A DNA stretch of 64,000 nucleotides, taken from NCBI RefSeq assembly GCF_000177195.2, contig NC_015953.1, positions 6,510,001 through 6,574,000 of the forward strand, written 5' to 3'. Numbering within the stretch: the first letter of the stretch is position 1; each line of letters begins with the position of its first letter. The DNA is from Streptomyces sp. SirexAA-E. GTDB lineage: Bacteria; Actinomycetota; Actinomycetes; Streptomycetales; Streptomycetaceae. This document shows, piece by piece, positions 26,556 through 35,000 of this stretch. Below the pieces are notes generated by a model that worked only from the letters and a program-made list of their open reading frames with translations, did not search any database and was not told where the DNA came from. The translations under genes and the position numbers were made by a program.

Positions 26556-27635
26556 ATGAGCCGCACCCCGAAGGACGAGGAACTCGCGCACCGACTGAGC
26601 CGCCGCAACGTCCTGGGCGTCGCCGCCGGCGCCACGGCGGCCACCCTCGTCGGCGCCGCGAACGCCCAGGCCGCGACGGCGCAGAGCCACACATCCGGCA
26701 AGGGCCACGGACACGACCACGGACACGGACACGGCAAGGGCCGCCCCGTCCTCCCGCCCGGCCGCCTCGGCATCCAGCTCTACAGCCTCCGCGACAAGGT
26801 CTCCACCCTGGGCTTCGCCCCCGTCTTCGCCGAGCTGGAGAAGTACGGCTACGACGAGATCGAGTTCGCCGGCTACACCCAGGGATCGGCCGGCGACATC
26901 TCCCTCGCCCAGCTCAAGCGGCTGGCGAAGAACCACGGGCTCCACCCCATCGGCAGCCACGTCAACTACTACGACGACAACAACCCCGGCGCCTACTCCT
27001 TCGCCCAGAACCTCACCCAGGTCCTGGACGACGCCGAGGCCCTCGGCCTGAAGCACATCGGCACGGCCTCGGGGCCCTTCCGCTACGGCTCCACCGTGGA
27101 CGGCTGGAAGCGCGCCGCCGAGGACTTCAACACCTACGGCGCCGCCGCCCGCAAGCGCGGCATGAAGTTCTACCAGCACAACCACGCGGAGGAGTTCTCC
27201 TTCGCCACCGACAAGCCCAAGGTCCGCCTCTACGACGTCCTGCTCGCCGAGACCGACCCGGACCTGGTCTACCTGGAGATGGACATCTACTGGGCCTTCG
27301 CCGGCCAGTTCCGCTTCGGCAGGCGCGCCGACGGCACACCCGCCCCGTTCAACCCCATCGACTACGTACTCAAGCAGCCCGACCGCTACCCCCTCTTCCA
27401 CGTCAAGGACGGCACCCGCAACGACAGCGCCCGCGACGGCTACGACATGACGGACGTCGGCGACGGGGACCTCGACTACACGACCTTCCTGACCCGCGTC
27501 ACCGAGCGCACGTACCGGGGCCGCACCTACCACCACTGGCAGGTCGAGCACGACAGCCCGGTCGACTCCCTCGCCTTCGCCCGCAAGTCCAGCGAGCACC
27601 TGCACTCGCTCCGCGAGGGCCGCTGCGGCGACTGA
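26556..27635 (+). CDS. Tat-exported sugar phosphate isomerase/epimerase
   Basis: A 359-residue TIM-barrel protein with a twin-arginine signal (LSRRNVLGVAAGA), a His/Gly-rich linker (GHGHDHGHGHG, about 49-59) and then the barrel beginning LGIQLYSLRDK. Metal-ligand motifs include FYQHNHAEE, LEMDIYW, LFHVKDG and WQVEHD. Export would place it outside the cytoplasm, where metallated folded proteins are the usual Tat cargo; the His-rich linker might hold metal. It lies 40 bp after the phosphatase-like gene and before a strong terminator, so it is probably the last gene of the ebo-like operon. Confidence 0.88.
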   Translation: MSRTPKDEELAHRLSRRNVLGVAAGATAATLVGAANAQAATAQSHTSGKGHGHDHGHGHGKGRPVLPPGRLGIQLYSLRDKVSTLGFAPVFAELEKYGYDEIEFAGYTQGSAGDISLAQLKRLAKNHGLHPIGSHVNYYDDNNPGAYSFAQNLTQVLDDAEALGLKHIGTASGPFRYGSTVDGWKRAAEDFNTYGAAARKRGMKFYQHNHAEEFSFATDKPKVRLYDVLLAETDPDLVYLEMDIYWAFAGQFRFGRRADGTPAPFNPIDYVLKQPDRYPLFHVKDGTRNDSARDGYDMTDVGDGDLDYTTFLTRVTERTYRGRTYHHWQVEHDSPVDSLAFARKSSEHLHSLREGRCGD

Positions 27636-27656
27636 CCCCTCACTGACCCCTCACGC

Positions 27657-27705
27657 CCCGGTGCCCGGGCAGCGGCCGGCACGCCACCGCTCTCCGGGCA
27701 CCGGG
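27657..27705 (+). terminator. Strong hairpin terminator of the ebo-like operon
   Basis: A 12-bp stem (CCCGGTGCCCGG / CCGGGCACCGGG, 27657-27668 and 27694-27705) contains a second 5-bp stem, AGCGG/CCGCT, inside its loop. It lies 22 bp after the last stop codon. An 11-bp tandem copy (ACTGACCCCTC, at 27631 and 27642) spans the stop just before it. Confidence 0.8.
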
Positions 27706-27790
27706 AGTGACCGGTGCGTGACGTTCGGTGCCCGGCCCCGGCGCGGGCCCCCCTGTACGCTCCGCACCGCACTGACCACGGGAAACGTGG

Positions 27791-27820
27791 GTGAAAGGCA
27801 CCTCGAACCCCTGGTATTGT
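27791..27820 (+). promoter_or_regulatory. Probable tRNA-Leu promoter
   Basis: GTGAAA (27791-27796) and TATTGT (27815-27820), 18 bp apart, resemble a housekeeping sigma -35/-10 pair and stand about 43 bp before the tRNA gene in a locally AT-richer patch. Confidence 0.5.
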
Positions 27821-27862
27821 TTTCCATGTCGCCGCGGGAACACCGCGAACGGCAGACACCTT

Positions 27863-27950
27863 GTCCGGGTGGCGGAATGGCAGACGCGCTAGCTTGAGGT
27901 GCTAGTGCCCTTTATCGGGCGTGGGGGTTCAAGTCCCCCCTCGGACACCA
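27863..27950 (+). tRNA. tRNA-Leu (anticodon GAG), CCA encoded
   Basis: An 88-base class II tRNA. The acceptor stem GTCCGGG pairs with CTCGGAC, the anticodon arm is CTAGC-TTGAGGT-GCTAG with anticodon GAG, there is a long variable arm (TGCCCTTTATCGGGC region), the T arm contains GGTTCAAGTC, and the 3' CCA is encoded. It decodes CUC and CUU. No truncated tRNA copy or integrase is nearby, so there is no sign that it has served as an integration site here. Confidence 0.97.
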
Positions 27951-27952
27951 GC

Positions 27953-27979
27953 GAAGGCCCCAGTCGATCTGGGGTCTTC
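27953..27979 (+). terminator. Terminator after tRNA-Leu
   Basis: GAAGGCCCCAG (27953-27963) pairs with CTGGGGTCTTC (27969-27979) with one mismatch and a 5-base loop, followed by a few T residues. It begins 3 bases after the tRNA end. Confidence 0.85.
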
Positions 27980-28017
27980 TGCGTTGTGCGGGCATCCGTC
28001 GACCCGCGGCCGAAGGG

Positions 28018-28635
28018 TCACGCCGTGCCGGTGTCCGGGGTGTGGTGCGAGGGGGCGGTCAGTCCGGCGACGAGGAACGCGATCACCGTCTCCGTGTGCG
28101 GGAAGGGTGAGGGCTCCGCGGGCATCTTGACCAGCGGGCGCCCGTAGGACTCCATCACCAGGCTGAAGGCGAGCCGGCAGCGCTCCGTGACCTCCTGCGG
28201 CGACAACTCCGGCAACGCGCGCCCGAGCAACACCTCGAAGGGGGCGGGTGCGAACAGCGGTGAGACGTTGAGGACCTGTCCCGTGGGCAGGGCCGTGCGG
28301 GCCAGCAGGTGGCAGAGCACCCGGCCGTCCCGGCTGCCGACGAGCTCGGCGAACGGCGTGACCAGGGCGGTCACCAGGTCGCGCACCTCGACGCGGGCGC
28401 CGGGCGGGCCCGACAGGGCGTGCAGCCGCCCGCTCCACAGGGGCCGCAGCTCCCGCTCCAGCAGGGCCGACACCAGTCCCTCGCGGGAGCCGAAGTGGTA
28501 GTGGACCGCCCCCGGGTTCAGTCCGGCCGCCGTGTTGACCGCGCGGAGGGAGACCTGGTCGGCCCCCTTCTCCAGGAACAGCTGCTTGGCGGCGTCGAGG
28601 AGGCGGTCTCGGCTGGGGGCCTCGGTCTGGCTCAT
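28018..28635 (-). CDS. TetR-family transcriptional regulator
   Basis: A 205-residue repressor. The N-terminal helix-turn-helix spans about residues 8-55 (RLLDAAKQLFLEKGADQVSLRAVNTAAGLNPGAVHYHFGSREGL is the family pattern). The C-terminal half is a ligand-binding helical domain with no clear ligand hint. It is divergent from a short-chain dehydrogenase gene, with a palindrome between them, so it probably represses itself and that gene. Its 3' end lies 39 bp past the tRNA terminator in the opposite orientation. Confidence 0.9.
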   Translation of the reverse strand: MSQTEAPSRDRLLDAAKQLFLEKGADQVSLRAVNTAAGLNPGAVHYHFGSREGLVSALLERELRPLWSGRLHALSGPPGARVEVRDLVTALVTPFAELVGSRDGRVLCHLLARTALPTGQVLNVSPLFAPAPFEVLLGRALPELSPQEVTERCRLAFSLVMESYGRPLVKMPAEPSPFPHTETVIAFLVAGLTAPSHHTPDTGTA

Positions 28636-28676
28636 GCGTCCATTCCATCACAGGCCACGAGGCCGCCATCATTGTC

Positions 28677-28689
28677 CAATCACTGATTG
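28677..28689. promoter_or_regulatory. Palindromic operator between TetR and SDR genes
   Basis: CAATCACTGATTG is a perfect 6-bp inverted repeat around one base, midway in the 118-bp divergent intergenic region. It lies in an AT-rich patch that also holds TTGTCC and TACGAT, possible promoter boxes of the dehydrogenase gene. It is the obvious candidate site for the adjacent TetR. Confidence 0.55.
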
Positions 28690-28753
28690 AATTACGATGG
28701 AACCTGATCGGATGAACGCGGGTCGTCGCCGATGCCCGCCGAAGGAGACTGTT

Positions 28754-29581
28754 ATGAGTACGTACGTCGTCACCGGTTCCGCCTCGGGCATGGGCGCCGC
28801 GAGCGCCGACCGCCTGCGGGCGGCAGGGCACCGGGTGATCGGGGTGGACCTCCGGGACGCCGATGTGATCGCGGACCTCGGGACGGAGGGCGGTCGTCGG
28901 CACGCCGTCGAGGAGGTCCTCCGGCTCGCCGACGGCACCCTCGACGGGGTGGCCGCCGTCGCCGGGGTGGGCCCGAGCATGCGGGACGCGTCGGCGGTCG
29001 TGTCGATCAATTACTACGGCCCCGTCGCCCTGCTGGAGGGGCTGCGTCCCGCGCTGGAACGTTCGGGCGCCGGACGGGCCGTGGTGATCAGCTCCAACTC
29101 GGCCTCGACCGTCCCGCTGATCGACGACGACCTGCTGGACCTGCTGCTGGACGGCGAGGAGGACGCCGCCCGCGACCGGGCGGCGAAGGCGCAGAGCGCC
29201 CTGCCCGCCGCGCTCGTGCGGTCGGCACCCAGCATCTCGGCCTACGCGACGTCGAAGCTCGCCCTCGCCCGCTGGGTCCGGCGTACCGCGGTGACCCCTC
29301 AGTGGGGCCGGCGCGGTGTCCTCCTCAACGCCATCGCGCCCGGCGCGGTGATCACCCCGCTGATGACCGGATCCACCGATGTGACGGCCACCCCGGACCC
29401 CGACTCCTTCCCCACGCCGATGCCGCTGGGGATCTTCGGGCAGCCCGAGGACATCGCGTTCTGGGTGGAGCAGTTCCTTCGCCCGGAGGCCCGCTTCACC
29501 ACCGGTTCGATCCTCTACGTCGACGGTGGCACCGACGCCGCCATGCGCACGGGCGCCCAGCCCACGGCCATGCGGCGGTGA
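28754..29581 (+). CDS. Short-chain dehydrogenase/reductase (SDR)
   Basis: A 275-residue NAD(P)-dependent oxidoreductase. The cofactor motif TGSASGMG follows the first strand, the catalytic Ser is in VVISSNSAS, and the Tyr/Lys pair is in SAYATSKLALA. The layout resembles 3-alpha-hydroxysteroid dehydrogenase-like SDRs, with an inserted charged segment (LLDGEEDAARDRAAKAQ) between the Ser and Tyr motifs. The ATG at 28754 has GAAGGAGA just upstream. It likely acts on a hydrophobic alcohol or ketone whose level the divergent TetR senses. Confidence 0.9.
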   Translation: MSTYVVTGSASGMGAASADRLRAAGHRVIGVDLRDADVIADLGTEGGRRHAVEEVLRLADGTLDGVAAVAGVGPSMRDASAVVSINYYGPVALLEGLRPALERSGAGRAVVISSNSASTVPLIDDDLLDLLLDGEEDAARDRAAKAQSALPAALVRSAPSISAYATSKLALARWVRRTAVTPQWGRRGVLLNAIAPGAVITPLMTGSTDVTATPDPDSFPTPMPLGIFGQPEDIAFWVEQFLRPEARFTTGSILYVDGGTDAAMRTGAQPTAMRR

Positions 29582-29658
29582 CCGCCGGGCCGTGACGCAC
29601 GCCCGGGTGAGCCCGGCCGGATCCGCGTGTGCGATCCCGTACCGGGCAGGAGGGCCCC

Positions 29659-29904
29659 ATGAGTGAACGCGAGGGCCGTGACTGGACGGCCATGACCCCG
29701 GAGGACTTCGACCCTGAGGCCCCGGCCGTTCCGGAGACAGGGGCCGGCCCGGCCGCGCCGGCGGAGCCGGACCCGTACGGAACGCCTCCGCTGTTCGACG
29801 ACGAGCAGCTCGCCTCACCGTCCCTGCGAGCAGACCGCCGGGCAGCGTCTCCCGTCGGGAGGAGGGCGCCGCGCTCCCGGTCCGGCTCGCCCGGGCCGAC
29901 GTGA
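29659..29904 (+). CDS. Small hypothetical protein
   Basis: An 81-residue protein rich in Pro, Glu, Asp and Ala, starting MSEREGRDWTAMTPEDFDP; GGAGG precedes the ATG by 7 bases. The first two thirds are acidic and disordered, and the last 20 residues are Arg/Ser-rich. That change could be natural or reflect a frameshift near 29840. I recognise no domain. It stands alone after the SDR gene and converges on the MFS gene. Confidence 0.45.
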   Translation: MSEREGRDWTAMTPEDFDPEAPAVPETGAGPAAPAEPDPYGTPPLFDDEQLASPSLRADRRAASPVGRRAPRSRSGSPGPT

Positions 29905-30016
29905 GCACCGCACCGTCCGGCCGCCCGGAGCACTCCCGCCCCGGCCCCGTCACCGGCGGCACGTCCGAAGACGGAGCGGTCGACGACCGGTTCGCGCTCG
30001 CCGGCGGATGCGCCCC

Positions 30017-31285
30017 TCAGACGGAGGCGCGCCGTTGCCGGGGCAGTTCGGCCCGCCGCACCGCGCCGGAGGCCAGGGCGACGGCCACGCCCAGGCAGGC
30101 GAATACGCCGCAGCCGACGAACACCGGGGCAGTACCCCAGGCGCCGATGGCCGCCCCGACCACCGGGTAGCCGAGGGGAGCCAGGCCGACCATGGTGAGC
30201 ATGACGACAGAGGTGACCCGGCCGAGATAGGCGGGATCCGCCGCGGCCTGGATCAGGGTGTTGTCCAGAGCGCCGAAGAGGCCCGCGCTCAGACCGACGA
30301 CCACTGCCAGCACCACGGCGGCCCGGAGGGACGGAACCAACGCGATGGCGGCCGCCCCCGAGCACCCCACGAACAGTGCGCCGGTCATCGTCAGACCGGC
30401 CCGTGGTACCCGGCCGACGGCGGCGAGCAGCACGGCGCCGGCCGCCGCGCCCGCGCCGAAGCCGCCGACGATCCAGCCGTAGCCGGACGGCCCCCATCCA
30501 CGCTCGGCGTTCAGGAGCACCATGCCGACGTTGAGCGTGCTCACGAGGCCCAGCTCGCAGATGGCGCCGACGGCCACGAGCGGGCCGATGAGCCGGTGGC
30601 GGCGGATGTAGCGCAGCCCGTCGAGGAGGTCCTTCCAGGCCGTGCCCGGTTCCGGTTGCGCCCCGCCGGACGTCCCGAGGGGCCGTAGGCGTATCGACAG
30701 CAGCAGCGGCAAGGACAGGGCGAAGAGGAGGCCCGCGACGGTGAAGGCCGCCGCCGCACCGCCGATGCCCATGGCCAGACCACCGACGGGCGGGCCCGCG
30801 ATCTGGCTGAGGCGCATGGACAGGGACCGCAGAGCGGCGACGCGCGCGAGTTGGCCGGGGCCGGTGATACGCGGGGGCAGGGCCCCGATCGCGGGCACGA
30901 ACAGCGCGTCCACGGCGCCGAAGACGACCGCCACCGCGACCAGCAACCACAGGGCCGGTGCCGTCAGCGCGACGGCGGCGGCCACCGAGAGGACGAGGAG
31001 ACACCGCACCGCGTCGCTGCCGAGGATGACGCGGCGCGGATCGAACCGGTCGGCCAGCACGCCCCCGCCGAGCATCAGCAGGGCCCGCGGCAGGGCCCCG
31101 GCGGCCATGATCAGGCCGATCTCGGTGGGCCCGGCGGTCCTCTGGGCGGACCAGGCGAGGGCGACGAAGTACACGCTGTCGCCGACGAGCGAGGCGGTGT
31201 ACGCGGCGAGCCAGCGCAGCACGTTGCCGTCACGATGGGCCGGTGTGGTGGCGCTCTCGGGCAGGGCTGTCTCCGCGGCGGCCAT
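30017..31285 (-). CDS. MFS transporter (drug-efflux type)
   Basis: A 422-residue, 12-segment major facilitator. Motif A is visible as GGGVLADRFDPRR between the second and third segments, and an Arg-rich tail ends the protein. The ATG at 31285 has GGAG about 7 bases upstream; a TTG at 31297 is in frame but lies inside the ribosome-binding site region. It starts 34 bp after an ArsR-type regulator on the same strand, the arrangement of self-regulated efflux operons. Substrates are unknown, and a role in exporting small toxic compounds is inferred. Confidence 0.9.
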   Translation of the reverse strand: MAAAETALPESATTPAHRDGNVLRWLAAYTASLVGDSVYFVALAWSAQRTAGPTEIGLIMAAGALPRALLMLGGGVLADRFDPRRVILGSDAVRCLLVLSVAAAVALTAPALWLLVAVAVVFGAVDALFVPAIGALPPRITGPGQLARVAALRSLSMRLSQIAGPPVGGLAMGIGGAAAAFTVAGLLFALSLPLLLSIRLRPLGTSGGAQPEPGTAWKDLLDGLRYIRRHRLIGPLVAVGAICELGLVSTLNVGMVLLNAERGWGPSGYGWIVGGFGAGAAAGAVLLAAVGRVPRAGLTMTGALFVGCSGAAAIALVPSLRAAVVLAVVVGLSAGLFGALDNTLIQAAADPAYLGRVTSVVMLTMVGLAPLGYPVVGAAIGAWGTAPVFVGCGVFACLGVAVALASGAVRRAELPRQRRASV

Positions 31286-31319
31286 GGCGGGCTCCAAGGG
31301 GTCGGGGGAGAGGGCTGCG

Positions 31320-31913
31320 TCAGGGCCGGAAGGGAAAGCCGTAGAGGTGCACGGACACGTGCTCGCGGTCCTCCGTGTCGCCGTCCGCCTGGGCGGTCTT
31401 GCCGCGATCCCGCCAGCGCCGGGTCAGCTCCGCGAACTCGTCGCTCATCTCGGCCAGTTCGGCGGGAGTCAGGTCGAGCACCCACTCGGAGCTGAACGCC
31501 GCGTCCGACCAGGCCTTGCCCCAGGCGGCGGTCCGGTCCAGGTACGCCCGGTACTGGGCGGTGCGGGTGTCGAGGATGCCTCGGGCCAACGCGCCGACGG
31601 CGGCGGCTCCTTCGGGGGTGCCCGCGAAGTCCGAGTCACGGAACCCCCACCCCTCCTCGTACGCCACCTGCCACCACCGCTCCCGGCCGTCGGTGCTCCG
31701 GTCGCGCGCCTCGGTCACGAAGCCGTGCTCGGCCAGCTTCCGCAGGTGGTAACTGACCAGCGACGGCGCCTGGTCGACCTGTTCGGCGAGCTGGGAGGCG
31801 GTCGCCGAGCCCGCGGCGTACAGCAGGCGGTAGAGCTGCATGCGCAGGGGGCTGGTCAACGCCTTCAGCCGGGAGAGGTCGGTGATCTGCTCGGGCTCAC
31901 GCTTCGGTCGCAT
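31320..31913 (-). CDS. ArsR-like winged-helix transcriptional regulator
   Basis: A 197-residue protein with an N-terminal winged helix (residues 12-85; the recognition region is QAPSLVSYHLRKLAEHGFV) and a C-terminal helical extension with several Trp residues. It lacks the metal-binding Cys box of ArsR/SmtB. This is the helix-turn-helix-20 type often found before MFS genes in Streptomyces. No strong Shine-Dalgarno precedes the ATG at 31913. It likely represses itself and the MFS gene downstream. Confidence 0.87.
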   Translation of the reverse strand: MRPKREPEQITDLSRLKALTSPLRMQLYRLLYAAGSATASQLAEQVDQAPSLVSYHLRKLAEHGFVTEARDRSTDGRERWWQVAYEEGWGFRDSDFAGTPEGAAAVGALARGILDTRTAQYRAYLDRTAAWGKAWSDAAFSSEWVLDLTPAELAEMSDEFAELTRRWRDRGKTAQADGDTEDREHVSVHLYGFPFRP

Positions 31914-31940
31914 GCGCCCACGGTAGGTGTGCAGCAGAAG

Positions 31941-31948
31941 TTGCGCAA
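31941..31948. promoter_or_regulatory. Palindrome TTGCGCAA in ArsR-MFS promoter region
   Basis: TTGCGCAA lies 28 bp before the regulator start, next to an unusually AT-rich patch (AATAAAATTTT), within the 119-bp gap between this operon and the end of the caspase gene. It is a candidate operator core for the adjacent winged-helix regulator. Confidence 0.4.
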
Positions 31949-32032
31949 TAAAATTTTCGGATATGTGCGCGGGTGCGGGCTGCCAGGAGGTGGCTCGTCC
32001 TCTCGGCCGTTGCGTCTTCGGTCCGTGTGCCC

Positions 32033-35000
32033 TCAGTCGAAGAGGACGAGGCCGTTGTGGCTCCCCACCGCCAGCGCACCGGCCGGATCCACCGCCAACC
32101 CCGTGCAGGAGGAGGGCAGTTCGATCCGGCGGAGCACCTCGCCGCCCCGTACGGACAGGACGGCCAGGTCGTGGCCGCCCGCCACGGCGTACTCGATGCC
32201 GCCGGGCAGCAGCGCCGCGTGGCGTACGGACATACCGGCGGGGGCCGCGTGACGGTGGACGGGGCGGGCCTTCCTGGCTCCGGACGGTGGGCTGGAAGGC
32301 GCCGTCGACAGGTTGACGACCGGAGTCGGCGCGAGCCACCCGGGGCCTCCGGCCGGCGTGTACCTCGCCGCGTGCAGACCGAACACGGCTGTGCCGTGCG
32401 CGGAGGCGACGAGGATGCCGGGCCCCGCCTCCTGCCCTACGGCCAGAACCTCCGCCACGTCGTCGGCGGCGAACCACCGGGACGCCCACTCCCGTCTGTC
32501 GACGTCGAGGACGTACAGCCGGCCCGGTTCCGTCTCCAGCACGGCGAGCCTGCGCCTCCCGTGGCGAACCACCCACACCCCGCCGATGTCGACATCCTGG
32601 AAGCCGCGGTTCCGGCGCCGACGGGCGATGCGGTGGTACAGCAGCCGGCCCTGTGCCACGTCGTGCACGGCGAACGGCCCCTCCGTAGGACCGCAGACCA
32701 GCAGCGTCTCACCGTCCCCCGCTTCGTCCGCGACGACGCGGAGCCGGCCGGCGTCCTGTCTCCCGTGCGGCACCGGTACGGCCAGCGGCCGCCCCCGCGG
32801 ACGGAAGGCGTCGTCGTCGAGGTCCCAGTACTCCAGGACGCCCCAGCTGCTCAGGGAGAAGAGCAGCTGCCGCGGCTCCCGGCCGGGCGACCGCCACCGG
32901 ACGGACGTCAGGGAGTCGACCCCGCTCTCGCACACCGGCCGGAGCCTGCGCAGCAGCTTCCCGTCCGCCGCGTCGTACACCCGCAGTGATCCCAGCCGTG
33001 AGGGCTGGCCCGAGACCACCACCTGCCGGCCCTCATGCGTGGCGAGGGCCACTCCACCGACCGGCGGGACCGCCTGGACCGCCTCGGCGACCCGCCAGTC
33101 CCCGTCACCGGTCCGCAGCCGCCAGACACCACCGTGATCGTCGCCGCAGACGGCGCCGTCCGCCGTGGCCCGGAGGGAGCAGACGGGTACCGGCATGTGC
33201 CGCTCCCAGCACGGGCCCTGCGGCCGGCCGTCGACCGCCCACACCGCGAGCCGCTGGTCGCCGCCGGCGGTCACCAGCCGGAGCGTCTCGGGCGTGCCGG
33301 TGAAGGCGACCGCGGCGATGTCCGCCCGGTGGGCCCGTACGGGCTCCGTGAGCGGCCGGTACGCGGGCAGCGACCAGATCCGGAACGTGCCGTCGCCACC
33401 CGCGACGGCCAGCCGGCCCGAACCGTCCGGTGCGAGGGCGAGCGCCGTCGTCCAGGGCGCGTCCGCGCCGGTCGGCCACCGTGCGTACCAGCGGCCGTGC
33501 GTGACGTCCCAGCAGTGGCTCCCGCTCGATCCCGTTCCGGCCACCACGACGTCGCGTCCCCGTACACGTCCGGTGCAGAGGGCGGTCACGGGGCCCAGGA
33601 CACGGAACTCCTGTTCCGCCAGTACGACCCCGCCCCGTGACACCAGCACGCGGACCTGCCCGCCTCCGTCGCCCGTCACCACCAGGTCGCGGCCGTCCCG
33701 GCCCTGTCCGACGACCGCGCACATCGGCAGCCGGTCGCGGTACAGGAGCGCGGACGGCAGGACGCGCCGCCACAGCTCACGGCGCCGCGCCAGGTCCCAG
33801 CACCGCAGCTCGCGGTCTTCCCCCACGGTGACGACGGCCGGTGCGCCGCCCGGCCCCCGGACCTCGCCCAGAGCGATCACGGGTCCGTCATGGGCGTCGA
33901 TCTCGTAGGTGTCGGAGGCGAACTCGGTGGGCCAGATCCGCACGATGCCGTCGGAGCCGCCCACACACAGCCCCGCGGCCACCTCCGCCACCTGGGAGGC
34001 CTCGTGCAGGTACACCTTGCCGCCGACGCGGTCGCCCGACAGCAGGTCGTACAGCTGGAGCCCGCGTTCACCCCCCTGCACGGAGACGCAGTGGAGGGCA
34101 CCGAGCCGGAAGGCGGCCACGGCCACGGTGCGGTCGGGCGGTCCGATCCGGGTCGGCGGACCGATCGGCCGGCCGCTGTCCAGGTCGATCCGGTGCAGCA
34201 GCCCTCGTGAGGTCGCGGCGGCCACCAGCCACTGCTGCCCGACATGGTGCGCGGCGATCGAGACGACCGGCTCGCGCACCGCGAGCAGGGTGCGTACGCG
34301 CTCCTGGCTGTCCAGCGAGGTGAGGCACACCGTGCCGTCCTCGCCGGCGCTGACCAGGAGCCTTCCGCGGGGGTGCGCGCCGACCAGGTCCAGTGCGTGG
34401 ACCGCCCCGCGATGAACGGCGCTCAGACGCGCGGTGCCGTCCGTGGACGGCCGCCGGTGGACGACGTCGCCGTTCGCGCAGCCGAACAGGAAGGAGTCGG
34501 CGGGCAGTCCGGCGGGGGCCCCGCACGCCGTGACCGGCGAACCGGCGTCGAACACTTCCCGCAGCCGGCCCCGGCGCTGCGGGGAGCGTGCCGCGTGCTC
34601 CTCGAGTTCCGTCGGGGAGGCCTCCCTGCGCTCGCGCCGGGTGAGGCGGCGCAACGCCGGTGTCCCGCCGAGCTCGTAGACGAGGACCTTCGGCCCCGCG
34701 AAGCACAGGGCGGCCGACGTGGCGCCCGCGTCCGCCGCGCTGACCGCGATGCGAGTGGGCGAGAACATGCCGTACTCCGGAGACGTCGTGCCCGGTCTCC
34801 AGCCCACCAGGACGTCACCGTCGGCGGGCGCGGGCGGCAGCCGCCAGGTGGTGGCGCCCTCGCCCCGCACACACACGGACAGCAGACGCTCCATGTCCAC
34901 CCAGCGCCAGAAGGACGCGAAGTCCGTCGTCACCGCCGCGGCGCATCCGGCCCGCTGCGGTACCGTTGTCCAGCAGCGGAGGTACTCGGAGGGCAGCCCG

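Noticed and set aside
7350..27635. Reading the whole 20-kb block as one biosynthetic gene cluster
   Set aside because: No polyketide, peptide or terpene synthase core is present, and terminator-like and promoter regions at 15083-15439 and 19151-19308 divide it. Functional links between the transporter block and the ebo-like operon are only suggestive.
27863..27950. tRNA-Leu as an attachment site for an integrated element
   Set aside because: No integrase, excisionase or repeated tRNA 3' end is visible on either side.
29901..30170. An 89-codon rightward frame after the small hypothetical gene
   Set aside because: Its second half is antisense to the MFS gene, its composition is nonsense-like and it has no Shine-Dalgarno of its own.
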